A stretch of DNA of 43,527 nt from Methylobacterium indicum (GTDB taxonomy: Bacteria > Pseudomonadota > Alphaproteobacteria > Rhizobiales > Beijerinckiaceae). Numbering within the stretch: the first letter of the stretch is position 1; each line of letters opens with the position of its first letter. The notes beneath the pieces are model-generated. The model saw only the letters and a list, made by a program, of their open reading frames with translations. It was not told the origin of the DNA and did no database searches. The DNA lies in assembly GCF_001043895.1 (NCBI RefSeq), contig NZ_JTHF01000254.1, positions 1 through 43,527 on the forward strand, given 5' to 3'. Shown piece after piece: positions 1 to 7,370 of this stretch. A program made the translations under genes and the position numbers.

Positions 1-1
1 C

Positions 2-703
2 GTGCTGCGCCGCCTCGCCCAGAACCCGGAGGTCGGCGAGGTCACGGTGCTGGCCCACTCGATGGGCAACTGGCTGGTGCTCGAATCCTTGCGCCAGATG
101 GCGATCCGCGACGGGCGCGTCGCTCCGAAGATCCGCGACGTGGTGCTGGCCGCCCCCGACGTCGACGTCGACCTCGCCCGCGAGGCTTTTCGCGATATGG
201 GCCCGGGCCGGCCGCGCCTGAGCCTGTTCGTGTCGCAGGACGACAACGCGCTCGCGGTCTCGCGCCTGGTCTGGGGCGGGGCCGGCGCGCGGCTGGGGGC
301 CATCGACCCGACGGCCGAGCCCTACCGCACCGAGCTCGCCCGCGAGAACATCGCGGTCCTGAACCTCACCTCCATGAAGGGCAGCGACGCCCTCAACCAC
401 GGCAAGTTCGCCGGCAGCCCGCAGCTCGTGGCTCTCCTCGGCAACCGCCTGGCCCAGGGGCAGACGATCACCGATTCCCGCGTCGGCCTCTCCGACCGCA
501 TCGTCCAGATCACCGCGGGCGCCGCCGCCACGGTCGGCACCGCCGCGGGCCTCGCGGTCTCGGCCCCGGTGGCGGTGGTGGACGCCCAGAGCCGCGAGAC
601 CTACGGCGAGCACCTGCGCTCCCTCGGCCAGGGCCTCGGCGACACGGCGGAAGGTGCAGTGGACCTCGCGACGGCGCCGGCCCGGGCGCTCGGGGGGCGG
701 TAA
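2..703 (+). CDS. Alpha/beta hydrolase, DUF900-like, 5'-truncated
   Basis: C-terminal 233 residues of a serine-hydrolase-fold protein whose start lies left of the window. The nucleophile elbow AHSMGNW is visible near the beginning, an acidic VSQDD segment follows at the expected Asp position, and a His in DALNHGKF fits the third triad residue. The DUF900 family usually has about 350-400 residues, so the N-terminal third is missing. After the fold there is a low-complexity Ala/Val-rich tail. The substrate is not predictable from sequence. The next gene is convergent and ends 4 bases further on. Family assignment is fairly sure; function is not. Confidence 0.75.
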   Translation: MLRRLAQNPEVGEVTVLAHSMGNWLVLESLRQMAIRDGRVAPKIRDVVLAAPDVDVDLAREAFRDMGPGRPRLSLFVSQDDNALAVSRLVWGGAGARLGAIDPTAEPYRTELARENIAVLNLTSMKGSDALNHGKFAGSPQLVALLGNRLAQGQTITDSRVGLSDRIVQITAGAAATVGTAAGLAVSAPVAVVDAQSRETYGEHLRSLGQGLGDTAEGAVDLATAPARALGGR

Positions 704-707
704 GGGG

Positions 708-1388
708 TCAGCCCATGGCGCGCGACAGGTCCTTGCGCCAGGAGCCGTGCGCGACCTCCCCGTCCCGTTCGGCCACGGCGAGGGCCTGAAGCAGCCCGGC
801 GCGGTCGAGGGGGACGCAATAGGCGGGTTTCCCCCGCTCAAAGCGCCAGCTCTCCGCCAGGCTCCCGGCATCGACCGGATCGAAGCCGAACTGGTCGACC
901 AGCTCCGCCGCGACCGCTTTCGCCGGCACGTCGTCGCCCGCGAGCGGCAGGGCCCGGCGTCCCGGCGCGCCCGCCGGCCTGCCATCTGTCTCCAGGTCCT
1001 GCGCCCTGATGGCGTTGAACGCCTTGACGATCCGGGCCGCAGGCAGGTGCTCGGCCAGAAGCCCGCTCGTCGTCGCCCGCCGCTCGTCGAGCACCGCGAT
1101 GGGCCCGTCCCGCTCCGGGTAGTGGTTCATTGCGTCGAGGACGATCTTGCCGGCAAGCTCAGCGCCCGGGAGGGTCGGGTAGGCGTGAAACGGGATCGCC
1201 GCCACCACGACCTCCCCGAAGGCCGCCGCCTCCGCGGCCGTCCCGATGTGGCAGCGGAGAGCGGCACTCAAGCTGAACAGGCTCTGCCGTCCGCGGGAAT
1301 TCGCCACCATGACCTCGTGTCCCTGCACGATGGCGTGCTGGGCAACGGCTCGGCCGACATAGCCGGCCCCGATGATCCCGATCCGCAT
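708..1388 (-). CDS. NAD(P)-binding F420-reductase-like oxidoreductase
   Basis: 226 residues opening with a textbook Rossmann nucleotide-binding loop (MRIGIIGAGYVGRAVA). A second strand follows that ends in NSRGRQS, whose Ser/Arg suggest a preference for NADP. The segment KIVLDAMNHYPERDG and the later IVKAFNAI match the coenzyme-F420-dependent NADP oxidoreductase family (COG2085). In non-methanogens that family usually reduces other small substrates. The gene is divergent from a LysR regulator that starts about 105 bases away, a classic regulator/target arrangement, so it is probably the regulated gene. The physiological substrate is unknown. Confidence 0.8.
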   Translation of the reverse strand: MRIGIIGAGYVGRAVAQHAIVQGHEVMVANSRGRQSLFSLSAALRCHIGTAAEAAAFGEVVVAAIPFHAYPTLPGAELAGKIVLDAMNHYPERDGPIAVLDERRATTSGLLAEHLPAARIVKAFNAIRAQDLETDGRPAGAPGRRALPLAGDDVPAKAVAAELVDQFGFDPVDAGSLAESWRFERGKPAYCVPLDRAGLLQALAVAERDGEVAHGSWRKDLSRAMG

Positions 1389-1449
1389 GGCGTCTCTCCT
1401 CGTGCGATTGCCGATGCGCCTTGCGTAACTGGGTGCGATCTGGCGATAA

Positions 1450-1465
1450 ATCGCGCATTCGCGAT
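1450..1465. promoter_or_regulatory. Candidate LysR operator (inverted repeat)
   Basis: Perfect inverted repeat ATCGCG-CATT-CGCGAT lies between the divergent oxidoreductase and LysR genes, 28 bases before the chosen LysR GTG start. LysR proteins bind interrupted dyads in such gaps. The match is positional and structural only; the spacing is not the textbook T-N11-A. Confidence 0.4.
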
Positions 1466-1492
1466 GAGATTCCCAACCAGCAGGGGTTAATC

Positions 1493-2437
1493 GTGGACCG
1501 GCTCACCAGCATGGCGGTGTTCGTGACGGCTGCGGATCTCGGCTCCTTCGCGGCGGCAGCCGCCTCCCTCGGGATGTCGCCGCAGATGGTGGCCAAGCAC
1601 GTGGCGTTTCTGGAGGGCCGGCTCGGCACGCGCCTTCTCAACCGCACCACCCGCCGCCAGAGCCTGACCGAGTTCGGCCGCGCCTATCACGAGCGCTGCC
1701 GCGTGGTCCTGGCGGAGGCGGAGGCGGCCGACGCGCTCGCCGAGGCGGCGCGGGCTCATCCGCGCGGCACTTTGCGGATCAACGCCCCGGTGACCTTCGG
1801 CAGCCACAGCCTGGTGCCCCTCCTGACTCGCTACCTGCGGTCCTGGCCCGAGGTGGAGGTCGATCTGAGCCTCACCGATCGCATGGTCGATCTCGTCGAG
1901 GAGGGATTCGAGGCGGTGATCCGCTTGGGGCCTCTCACCGATTCGAGCCTGATCGCCCGACCGCTCGCCCCCTACCGGCTGGTGGCCTGCGCGGCGCCGG
2001 CCTACCTCGCGGCGCATGGCGCACCGGATTCGCCCGAGGCCCTGGCCGGTCACCAATGCCTCGACTTCGCCCATTGGCCGCGGGGCCGCGACTCCCTCTG
2101 GCGCTTCACGCGCGCCGGCGTCACCCGCGAGGCGCCCGCCACCGGGCGGTTGCACATCAACGACTTTCGCGCCCTGTTGCGGGCCGCCCTCGACGGATTC
2201 GGGATCGTGCTCGGCGTCGAGACCGCCCTGCGCGACGATCTCGCGGCCGGTCGTCTCGTGCGGATCCTGCCGGAGTGGGAGGCGCCGTCGCGGCCGATGC
2301 ACCTGCTCACGATGCGCGACCGGCGCCCGACCGCCAAGCTGCGCCGCTTCATCGACTTGGTGACGAGCGAATTCGGACCGTACGGGGCTGCTGTCGCGGC
2401 GGGCGAAGCCTTGGCCAGCCACCGCAAGTCCGCCTAG
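1493..2437 (+). CDS. LysR-family transcriptional regulator
   Basis: The N-terminal winged helix-turn-helix (LTSMAVFVTAADLGSF to about residue 60, containing MSPQMVAKHVAFLE and RLLNRTTRRQ) is followed by a LysR substrate-binding domain with the usual segments (RINAPVTFG, RLGPLTDSSLIARPL). I chose the GTG at 1493 because it gives the typical MDRLTSM opening and is preceded by AGGGGT. An upstream ATG at 1421 in the same frame would add 24 non-family residues and run across the candidate operator. It resembles the aldehyde/quinone-responsive LysR subgroup next to small reductases. It probably controls the divergent oxidoreductase and perhaps itself. Confidence 0.88.
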   Translation: MDRLTSMAVFVTAADLGSFAAAAASLGMSPQMVAKHVAFLEGRLGTRLLNRTTRRQSLTEFGRAYHERCRVVLAEAEAADALAEAARAHPRGTLRINAPVTFGSHSLVPLLTRYLRSWPEVEVDLSLTDRMVDLVEEGFEAVIRLGPLTDSSLIARPLAPYRLVACAAPAYLAAHGAPDSPEALAGHQCLDFAHWPRGRDSLWRFTRAGVTREAPATGRLHINDFRALLRAALDGFGIVLGVETALRDDLAAGRLVRILPEWEAPSRPMHLLTMRDRRPTAKLRRFIDLVTSEFGPYGAAVAAGEALASHRKSA

Positions 2438-2467
2438 GGTGCTGCCAACGACAACGCCCCCACGGCA

Positions 2468-2489
2468 CGGCGGCGGAGCGCCGCCGCCG
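2468..2489. repeat. GC-only hairpin between lysR and TRAP gene
   Basis: Perfect 9-bp stem CGGCGGCGG / CCGCCGCCG with an AGCG tetraloop, 31 bases after the LysR stop and just before the Shine-Dalgarno sequence of the binding-protein gene. No T-tract follows, so it is more likely a pause, attenuation or mRNA-end structure than a classic terminator. Confidence 0.4.
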
Positions 2490-2519
2490 ATGGGTGGGAT
2501 CCCCCAGGAGGCCGAGACC

Positions 2520-3530
2520 ATGCACTACCCCACACGCCGCACCCTGCTCGCCGGTGCCGCCGCGGCCGCTCTCCTGCCGGGCCCACATGTCCGCGCCCAA
2601 GGCGGGCCGCTCCGGCTCAAATGCGGGGTCGTCACGCCCGACACCCATCCGGCGACGATCCGCCTGCGCGAGGCGGCCGACAAGGTCGCGAAGGAGACGA
2701 GCGGCGCCGTCGAGGTCGCGATCTTCCCCAACGGGCAGCTCGGGTCGGATGCCGACATGCTGAGCCAGCTGCGGTCCGGCGCGCTGGAAATGTTCGCGCA
2801 ATCCTCCTCGAACCTCGCGACGCTGGTGCCGCGCGCCTCGCTCATCAACGTCGCCTTCGCGTGGAGCGGCTACGACAAGGTCTGGCCGGCCCTCGACGGC
2901 GAACTCGGCGCCTATATCCGGGGCGAGATCGCGAAAGCCGGCCTCGTGCCGTTCGAGCGGATGTGGGACAACGGCTTTCGCCAGACCACGACCAGCATCC
3001 GGCCGATCGCGAGCCCGGCCGATTTCGACGGCCTGAAGCTCAGGGTGCCGAACAGCGCGCTGTTCACCTCGGCGTTCCGGGCGCTGGGTGCCGCGCCGGT
3101 GGCGCTCAACTTCTCGGAGGCCTACTCGGCGCTCCAGACCAAGGTGGTGGACGGGCAGGAGAACCCGCTTGCCATCATCGCGAGCTTCAAGCTCGCCGAG
3201 GTGCAGAAGTACCTCTCCTTCACCAACCACATCTGGGACGGGTTCTGGCTGATGTCCGGGAACCGGACCTGGTCGCGCCTGCCCGTCGACGTGAAGGCGG
3301 TGCTCGCCCGCCACTTCGACGACGCCGCCCTCGATCAGCGCCGGGACATCGCGAGCCAGGGCGAAACCCTGCGCACGGCGCTCGGCCAGGCTGGTTTTAC
3401 GATCAACGATGCCCCCGCCGCACCCTTCCAGGACCGGCTGCGGGCCGCCGGGTTCTACGCCGAGTGGAAGGGCAAGTACGGGACCGAGGCCTGGGGCCAC
3501 CTGGAAAAGTTCGCCGGGGCGGTGTCGTAG
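2520..3530 (+). CDS. TRAP transporter periplasmic binding protein, DctP family
   Basis: 336 residues from an ATG preceded by CAGGAGG. An arginine-pair signal sequence (RRTLLAGAAAAALLPG, cleavage probably after VRAQ) suggests export, possibly by Tat. The DctP fold is seen in FPNGQLGSDADMLSQLRSG, in GLKLRVPNS, whose Arg normally contacts the substrate carboxylate, and in SEAYSALQTKVVDGQENP. No DctQ or DctM membrane subunit is in the window, so this is an orphan binding protein here. It converges on the tartrate-dehydratase-like gene, which makes a sugar-acid or dicarboxylate ligand a reasonable guess but not a demonstrated one. Confidence 0.88.
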   Translation: MHYPTRRTLLAGAAAAALLPGPHVRAQGGPLRLKCGVVTPDTHPATIRLREAADKVAKETSGAVEVAIFPNGQLGSDADMLSQLRSGALEMFAQSSSNLATLVPRASLINVAFAWSGYDKVWPALDGELGAYIRGEIAKAGLVPFERMWDNGFRQTTTSIRPIASPADFDGLKLRVPNSALFTSAFRALGAAPVALNFSEAYSALQTKVVDGQENPLAIIASFKLAEVQKYLSFTNHIWDGFWLMSGNRTWSRLPVDVKAVLARHFDDAALDQRRDIASQGETLRTALGQAGFTINDAPAAPFQDRLRAAGFYAEWKGKYGTEAWGHLEKFAGAVS

Positions 3531-3552
3531 GACGCTCGCGGCCGTCGCGCGA

Positions 3553-4047
3553 TCAGATGTCGGGGTCGCCCGGGCGCGCCGCTACGTAGGCCGTCCGGCG
3601 GCCCGGCACGAAGCCCATCCCCTCGTAGAAGGTGTGGACCCGCGGATCGGCGCGCCCGCTCTGCATCAGGACGTGGTGGCAGCCGCTCGCCCAGGCCTGG
3701 GCGAGGGCCGCCCGGACGACGGCTTTGCCGTGCCCGCGCCCGCGGTGGTCGGGGTGGGTCACGACGTTCTCCAGGAAGCCGTGGGCGCGCCCGCCGCGCA
3801 GGAGGTTCGGCGCGGTGACGAGCATGCAGGTCGCCGCGAGGGCCCCGCCGGTGTCGGCGTCGGACACGAAGATCGCGACGCCGGGATGCGCCAGGCTCTC
3901 CCGCCACAACCGCTCGGCCCGTGCCCCGGGCGCGGCGGCGCTGACCTCCGACGCGGCAAAGAGCGCCAGGAGCGCCGGCAGGTCGGCGGGACGCGCGGGC
4001 CGGGCGGCGGCCCTCCGGCGGTCCTCGCCCGGGCCCACGCGGGTCAC
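3553..4047 (-). CDS. GNAT-family N-acetyltransferase
   Basis: 164 residues with the acetyl-CoA-binding motif A (VVTHPDHRGRGHGKAVV) near residues 95-111. The C-terminal end of the fold has VHTFYEGMGFVPG. The GTG start overlaps the TGA stop of the upstream enolase gene as GTGA (4044-4047), so the two are very probably translationally coupled. This could place the acetyltransferase in the same sugar-acid pathway, but GNAT proteins are often uninformative passengers. The substrate is unknown. The gene converges with the TRAP binding protein, with only 22 bases between their stops. Confidence 0.82.
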   Translation of the reverse strand: MTRVGPGEDRRRAAARPARPADLPALLALFAASEVSAAAPGARAERLWRESLAHPGVAIFVSDADTGGALAATCMLVTAPNLLRGGRAHGFLENVVTHPDHRGRGHGKAVVRAALAQAWASGCHHVLMQSGRADPRVHTFYEGMGFVPGRRTAYVAARPGDPDI

Positions 4048-5213
4048 CCCTGCTCCAGCGGCCGCATCACCGCGTAGAGCGCGTTCTTCGCCTCGAAGCC
4101 GATGCCGGGCACGTCCGGCATCGCGACCCGGCTGTCCTCGACCGGCACCGCGTCGGCAAAGCCGCCGAAGGGCGCGAAGACGTCCGGGTAGCTCTCGTTG
4201 CCGCCGAGGCCGAGGCCCACCGCGATGTTGAGGGCGAACTGGTGACCGCCATGGGGCACGCAGCGACGCGGCGACCAGCCGTGGGCGCGCAGCACGTCGA
4301 GGGTGCGCAGGTATTCGACGAGCCCGTAGGACAGGGCGGGATCGAATTGCAGGATGTCGCGATCGGGCCGCAGGCCGCCATGGCGGATCAGGTTGCGGGC
4401 GTCCTGGTGCGAGAACAGGTTCTCGCCGGTGGCGAGCGGCCCGTCATAGGTCGTGGCGAGGGCGGCATGGGCCAGGCAGTCGAGGGGATCGACCGGCTCC
4501 TCGTACCAGCGCAGGCCGTAGGGGGCGACCGCGCGGCCGAAGCGGATCGCCTCCTCGAGGGTGAAGCGGCCGTTGACGTCGACGCAGAGGCGCGCGCCGT
4601 CGCCGCCGAGCACCGACAGCACCGCCTCGATCCGGGCGACGTCCTCGGCGAGCGGCACCAGCCCGACCTTCATCTTCACGGTGCTGTAGCCGCGGTCGAG
4701 ATAGGAGCGCATCTCGTCCTGGAGGGCGTCGAGGCCCTTGCCCGGGTAGTAGTAGCCGCCCGCGGCGTAGACCCACGCGGTCGGATCGGCCTCGCCCCCG
4801 CGGTAGCGGTCGGCGAGGAGCCGCCAGAGCGGCACGCCCTTCGCCTTGGCGAGCGCGTCCCACAGGGCCATGTCGAGCACGCCCACCGCCACCGAGCGCT
4901 CGCCGTGGCCGCCGGGCTTCTCGTTCTTCATCATCGCCGCCCAGGCCCGGTGCGGGTCGAGGAACCCGTCCTCGTCCTGCAGGTCGTCCGGGGCGGCGGC
5001 GAGCAGGCGCGGGATGAAGCGCTCGCGCAGGAGCCCCTGCGGGGCATAGCGGCCGTTCGAGTTGAAGCCGAAGCCGACGACTGGGCGGCCGTCGACCACG
5101 GCGTCGGTCACCACCGCGACCACGCTCGCCGTCATGGTCGAGAAGTCGATCCAGGCGTTGGCGATGTCCGACTTGATCGGCGCGACGATGTCGCGGATGG
5201 CGGTGATGCGCAT
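4044..5213 (-). CDS. tarD: D-tartrate dehydratase-like enolase-superfamily protein
   Basis: 389 residues, the length of the Bradyrhizobium D-tartrate dehydratase TarD, starting MRITAIRDIV as that family does. It belongs to the mandelate racemase/muconate-lactonizing branch of the enolase superfamily. Visible catalytic groups are the K180-x-K182 pair (STVKMKVG), metal ligands D212, E238 and E264 (VDVNG, WYEEP, TGEN), D291 (LQFDP) and the general-acid/base H321 in CVPHGG. Known reaction of the family: Mg-dependent dehydration of D-tartrate to oxaloacetate. An in-frame extension reaching to 5645 has no family similarity and was discarded. It is translationally coupled to the GNAT gene downstream. 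A relative with another acid-sugar substrate is possible. Confidence 0.85.
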   Translation of the reverse strand: MRITAIRDIVAPIKSDIANAWIDFSTMTASVVAVVTDAVVDGRPVVGFGFNSNGRYAPQGLLRERFIPRLLAAAPDDLQDEDGFLDPHRAWAAMMKNEKPGGHGERSVAVGVLDMALWDALAKAKGVPLWRLLADRYRGGEADPTAWVYAAGGYYYPGKGLDALQDEMRSYLDRGYSTVKMKVGLVPLAEDVARIEAVLSVLGGDGARLCVDVNGRFTLEEAIRFGRAVAPYGLRWYEEPVDPLDCLAHAALATTYDGPLATGENLFSHQDARNLIRHGGLRPDRDILQFDPALSYGLVEYLRTLDVLRAHGWSPRRCVPHGGHQFALNIAVGLGLGGNESYPDVFAPFGGFADAVPVEDSRVAMPDVPGIGFEAKNALYAVMRPLEQG

Positions 5214-5293
5214 GGGTGATCCCCTACGAGGTCGCTGCCCCGTCTCGTAGGCGGCTGCGCCGACGCTGACAAATGCGCCGGGCGCGTGAGCCG

Positions 5294-5605
5294 TCAGCGC
5301 GCGGTGCCGTTCTTCTGCGACCCCGGGCCGGTTCCCGGCGCGCCGCTGCCGGTCGGGCCCTCGCGCTGCACGGTCGGACCGGGGCCCATGTTGCCGCCGC
5401 TCGACCCTTGCGAGCCGGTCGAGCCCATGCTGCCCGGGTTGTTGCCGCCGATGCCGGTGCCCGGCGGCTGGCTCGACATGCCCGAGCCGGTATTGCCGGT
5501 CGACGGCTTGGCGGCGCCCGAGCCGTTGTCGATGCCCTGGGCGGCGGCGCTGCCGGCCAGCCCCGCGACGAGGGCGGCGGCGAGGAGGGAGGTACGAAGC
5601 GGCAT
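5294..5605 (-). CDS. Small secreted Gly/Ser/Pro-rich protein
   Basis: 103 residues. A clear signal peptide (MPLRTSLLAAALVAGLAG, cleavage near SAAAQ) is followed by a disordered region made mostly of Gly, Ser, Pro, Asn and Thr with short repeats such as TGSGM, TGIGG and GSQGSSGG. There is no recognisable domain. Such low-complexity exported proteins are common in Methylobacteriaceae and have no known function. I chose the internal ATG because it begins the signal peptide; longer in-frame starts would bury it. No strong Shine-Dalgarno is seen. Confidence 0.65.
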   Translation of the reverse strand: MPLRTSLLAAALVAGLAGSAAAQGIDNGSGAAKPSTGNTGSGMSSQPPGTGIGGNNPGSMGSTGSQGSSGGNMGPGPTVQREGPTGSGAPGTGPGSQKNGTAR

Positions 5606-5872
5606 GGAAAGGAATCCGGTCTCGGGATGCTGCGGACCGGGGCAACGGGAGGATCCGGCCGGCGTTCCCGCTGCGGCGAAGGGGTAGGCAATGGGACGCG
5701 GATCGGACGCGAATCGCATCTTGGCATCCGGGTGCGCGCGCAGGCAGAGTGCCGTCCCTGTCGTCCCCCTGTCATGGGGCGGCGGCTATGGCCACCCGGC
5801 AGAAGGTGGCGCGGATCTTGTTAGGGAGCGTGCGGGGTCCGGTCGCGAGCCGTCCCGCGCGAAGGAGTTGAG

Positions 5873-5983
5873 ATGCAGGTTTTCCTGATCGCCCTGGGGC
5901 TCGTCGCCGTCGTGGTCGCCGCCGGCGTCTTCGGTCATCATCCCGATCACCGCGAGACCCCGGCCCGCCGTCCCCGCGCCTGA
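5873..5983 (+). CDS. 36-residue single-span membrane protein
   Basis: A short frame opening MQVFLIALGLVAVVVAAGVF, one hydrophobic helix, followed by a polar tail rich in His, Arg and Pro. AAGGAG sits 6 bases before the ATG, the best ribosome-binding site in this part of the window. The hydrophobic helix, strong SD and stop well before the next gene support a real small membrane protein. It may be the first member of a pair with the signal-peptide protein at 6101. Function unknown. Confidence 0.55.
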   Translation: MQVFLIALGLVAVVVAAGVFGHHPDHRETPARRPRA

Positions 5984-6100
5984 GGACGGAGCGGGGCGCG
6001 CAACGGCCGCCGACCTGTCGCGTTGAAGACGCATCGGAGACCGGTGGGCGGCTCGTGACGGCTGCCCGATCCCTGGGGTCTCCCGAGACAGGAGCCGGTC

Positions 6101-6379
6101 ATGTCCGTATCCATCCGCGCCGTGCTCGCCGGGGCGGTCCTGGCGGGCGCGTTCGTCGTCGGGCCCGCCGCGTGGTCCAGGGAGCTGCCCGACCAGACCG
6201 GCACCGGGGGCGGGCCGCGCTCCACCATCACGGCGCCGAACACCAGCGCGGTCGGCAAGGTGATGCCGCATGGCGGCGGCGCCGATGCGCGCATGGAGCG
6301 CGGGATCGACGCGCGCACCCGCCTGGAGCGGGCCGACGACCGGATCGACGGCGGGATCTGCGTCGGCTGCGGCCGCTAA
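6101..6379 (+). CDS. Small exported protein, unknown function
   Basis: 92 residues beginning with a signal sequence (MSVSIRAVLAGAVLAGAFVV, likely cleaved near AWS) and preceded by CAGGAG. The mature part is polar, with a charged helix-forming stretch (DARMERGIDARTRLERADDR) and two C-terminal Cys in CVGCGR. The terminal Cys pair could bind metal or form a disulfide. No known domain is recognised. The stop lies inside the left arm of a nested palindrome that may end the transcript. Confidence 0.65.
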   Translation: MSVSIRAVLAGAVLAGAFVVGPAAWSRELPDQTGTGGGPRSTITAPNTSAVGKVMPHGGGADARMERGIDARTRLERADDRIDGGICVGCGR

Positions 6380-6482
6380 GCAGATTTGGCCGAAGCGGAC
6401 ACCGGTTCGGCAGTAAAAATCTGCGACACAACAATAACCTAAGCAGGCGAAGCGTTGGCCTGCCAACGCAAGTCTGCTTAGG
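6376..6482. repeat. Nested palindromic intergenic element
   Basis: Several inverted repeats are stacked here. The outer arms 6376-6387 and 6470-6481 match at 11 of 12 bases. GCAGATTT (6380-6387) pairs with AAATCTGC (6417-6424), enclosing CCGAA/TTCGG. CCTAAGCAG (6438-6446) pairs with CTGCTTAGG (6474-6482), enclosing the perfect stem GCGTTGGC/GCCAACGC (6452-6459 and 6462-6469). It looks like a mobile palindromic repeat (REP-like), possibly also a transcription stop for the preceding gene. Confidence 0.6.
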
Positions 6483-6490
6483 GCACGTCA

Positions 6491-6520
6491 CGATCGCGTG
6501 GCGATCGCGTGGCGATCGCG
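6491..6520. repeat. 11-bp tandem repeat
   Basis: CGATCGCGTGG occurs twice in a row (6491-6501 and 6502-6512), followed by a third partial copy (6513-6520). Each copy contains a GATCGC core. It lies in the gap between the small exported protein and the sigma-factor gene. Confidence 0.6.
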
Positions 6521-6614
6521 AAGCGCTCCGGGTCTGTGATCGAGCCGCATTCTTTTGCGGCGAACCGGTGCCCACGGCGTCGAACAACGCTCCAGGACCC
6601 GCGGGCGGCCGGAT

Positions 6615-7274
6615 TCAGCCCAGCATCTCCGCCAGCCGCGCCCTGGCGCGGTTGATCCGGCTCTTCACGGTGCCGACCCGGCACTCCATCGCGGCGGCGA
6701 TGTCCTCGTAGGACAGGTCGTGTACGGCGGAGAGCAGCAGCGCCTCGCGCTGGTCCGGCACCAGCCGGTCGAGGGCCGATTGCACGTCGCGCAGGTCGAG
6801 GTTGCCGTCCTGGGCCGGAAGGGACACGAGGCGCCCGGCGAAGATCCCGTCGGGATCGCCGACCTCGCGGGCGCGCTTCTGGTGTTCCGAATAGAAGTGG
6901 TTGCGCAGGATGGTATAGAGCCAGGCGCCGAGCTGGGTGCCGGGGGTGAAGCGGTCCTGCGCCGCCCAGGCCTTCAGCAGGGTCTCCTGCACCAGGTCGT
7001 CGGCGCGGGTGCGGTCGTTGCAGAGCGTCACGGCCCGGCGCCTCAGCCGCGGCACCTCCGCCAGCATGTCGCGCCGGAACGCCTCCGCGGGCGCGGCGTC
7101 GAGGCCGGCGAGCGCCGCGGCGAGGCGCGCGACCAGCGCCTCCAGACGGTCGCAGGGCGGCGCCGCCACGTCGTCGTAGGCGGCGCGCAGCACCGCCCCG
7201 AGATGGGCCTGGATGCCCGCCGGCAAGGCCGGCAACTCGGCGGTGTCCAGGGTGGTCGTGGTCGGCTGCGGCAT
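6615..7274 (-). CDS. NepR-like domain fused to EcfG-type sigma factor
   Basis: 219 residues. Residues about 65-135 are sigma region 2 (RADDLVQETLLKAW, LGAWLYTILRNHFYSE) and about 160-217 are region 4 (LVPDQREALLL, YEDIAAAMECRVGTVKSRIN). Both closely follow EcfG, the alphaproteobacterial general-stress sigma factor (ECF15). Unusually, residues 19-53 (LGAVLRAAYDDV and then PPCDRLEALVARL) resemble the core of NepR, the anti-sigma factor that normally sequesters EcfG and is itself captured by PhyR. Known EcfG proteins lack this N-terminal segment. The frame is continuous, with no frameshift. Inference: a self-inhibited or decoy sigma factor, or a PhyR-binding EcfG paralog. No phyR or separate nepR is nearby. 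Confidence 0.85.
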   Translation of the reverse strand: MPQPTTTTLDTAELPALPAGIQAHLGAVLRAAYDDVAAPPCDRLEALVARLAAALAGLDAAPAEAFRRDMLAEVPRLRRRAVTLCNDRTRADDLVQETLLKAWAAQDRFTPGTQLGAWLYTILRNHFYSEHQKRAREVGDPDGIFAGRLVSLPAQDGNLDLRDVQSALDRLVPDQREALLLSAVHDLSYEDIAAAMECRVGTVKSRINRARARLAEMLG

Positions 7275-7370
7275 CGGCGGTCTCCGGCGGCCGCCGCTTA
7301 AGCCATGCTCTGACGTACCATTACAATGATCCGGGCGTACTAGTTCGAATGGCCGGCATCCGAGCCGGGC

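Noticed and set aside
5214..5645. Long N-terminal extension of the enolase gene
   Set aside because: It overlaps a signal-peptide gene in another frame and is Arg/Pro-rich; the family start is MRITAIRD at 5213.
6491..6520. Cyanobacterial HIP1 (GCGATCGC) element
   Set aside because: The octamer is inside a local tandem repeat; there is no sign of genome-wide abundance in the window.
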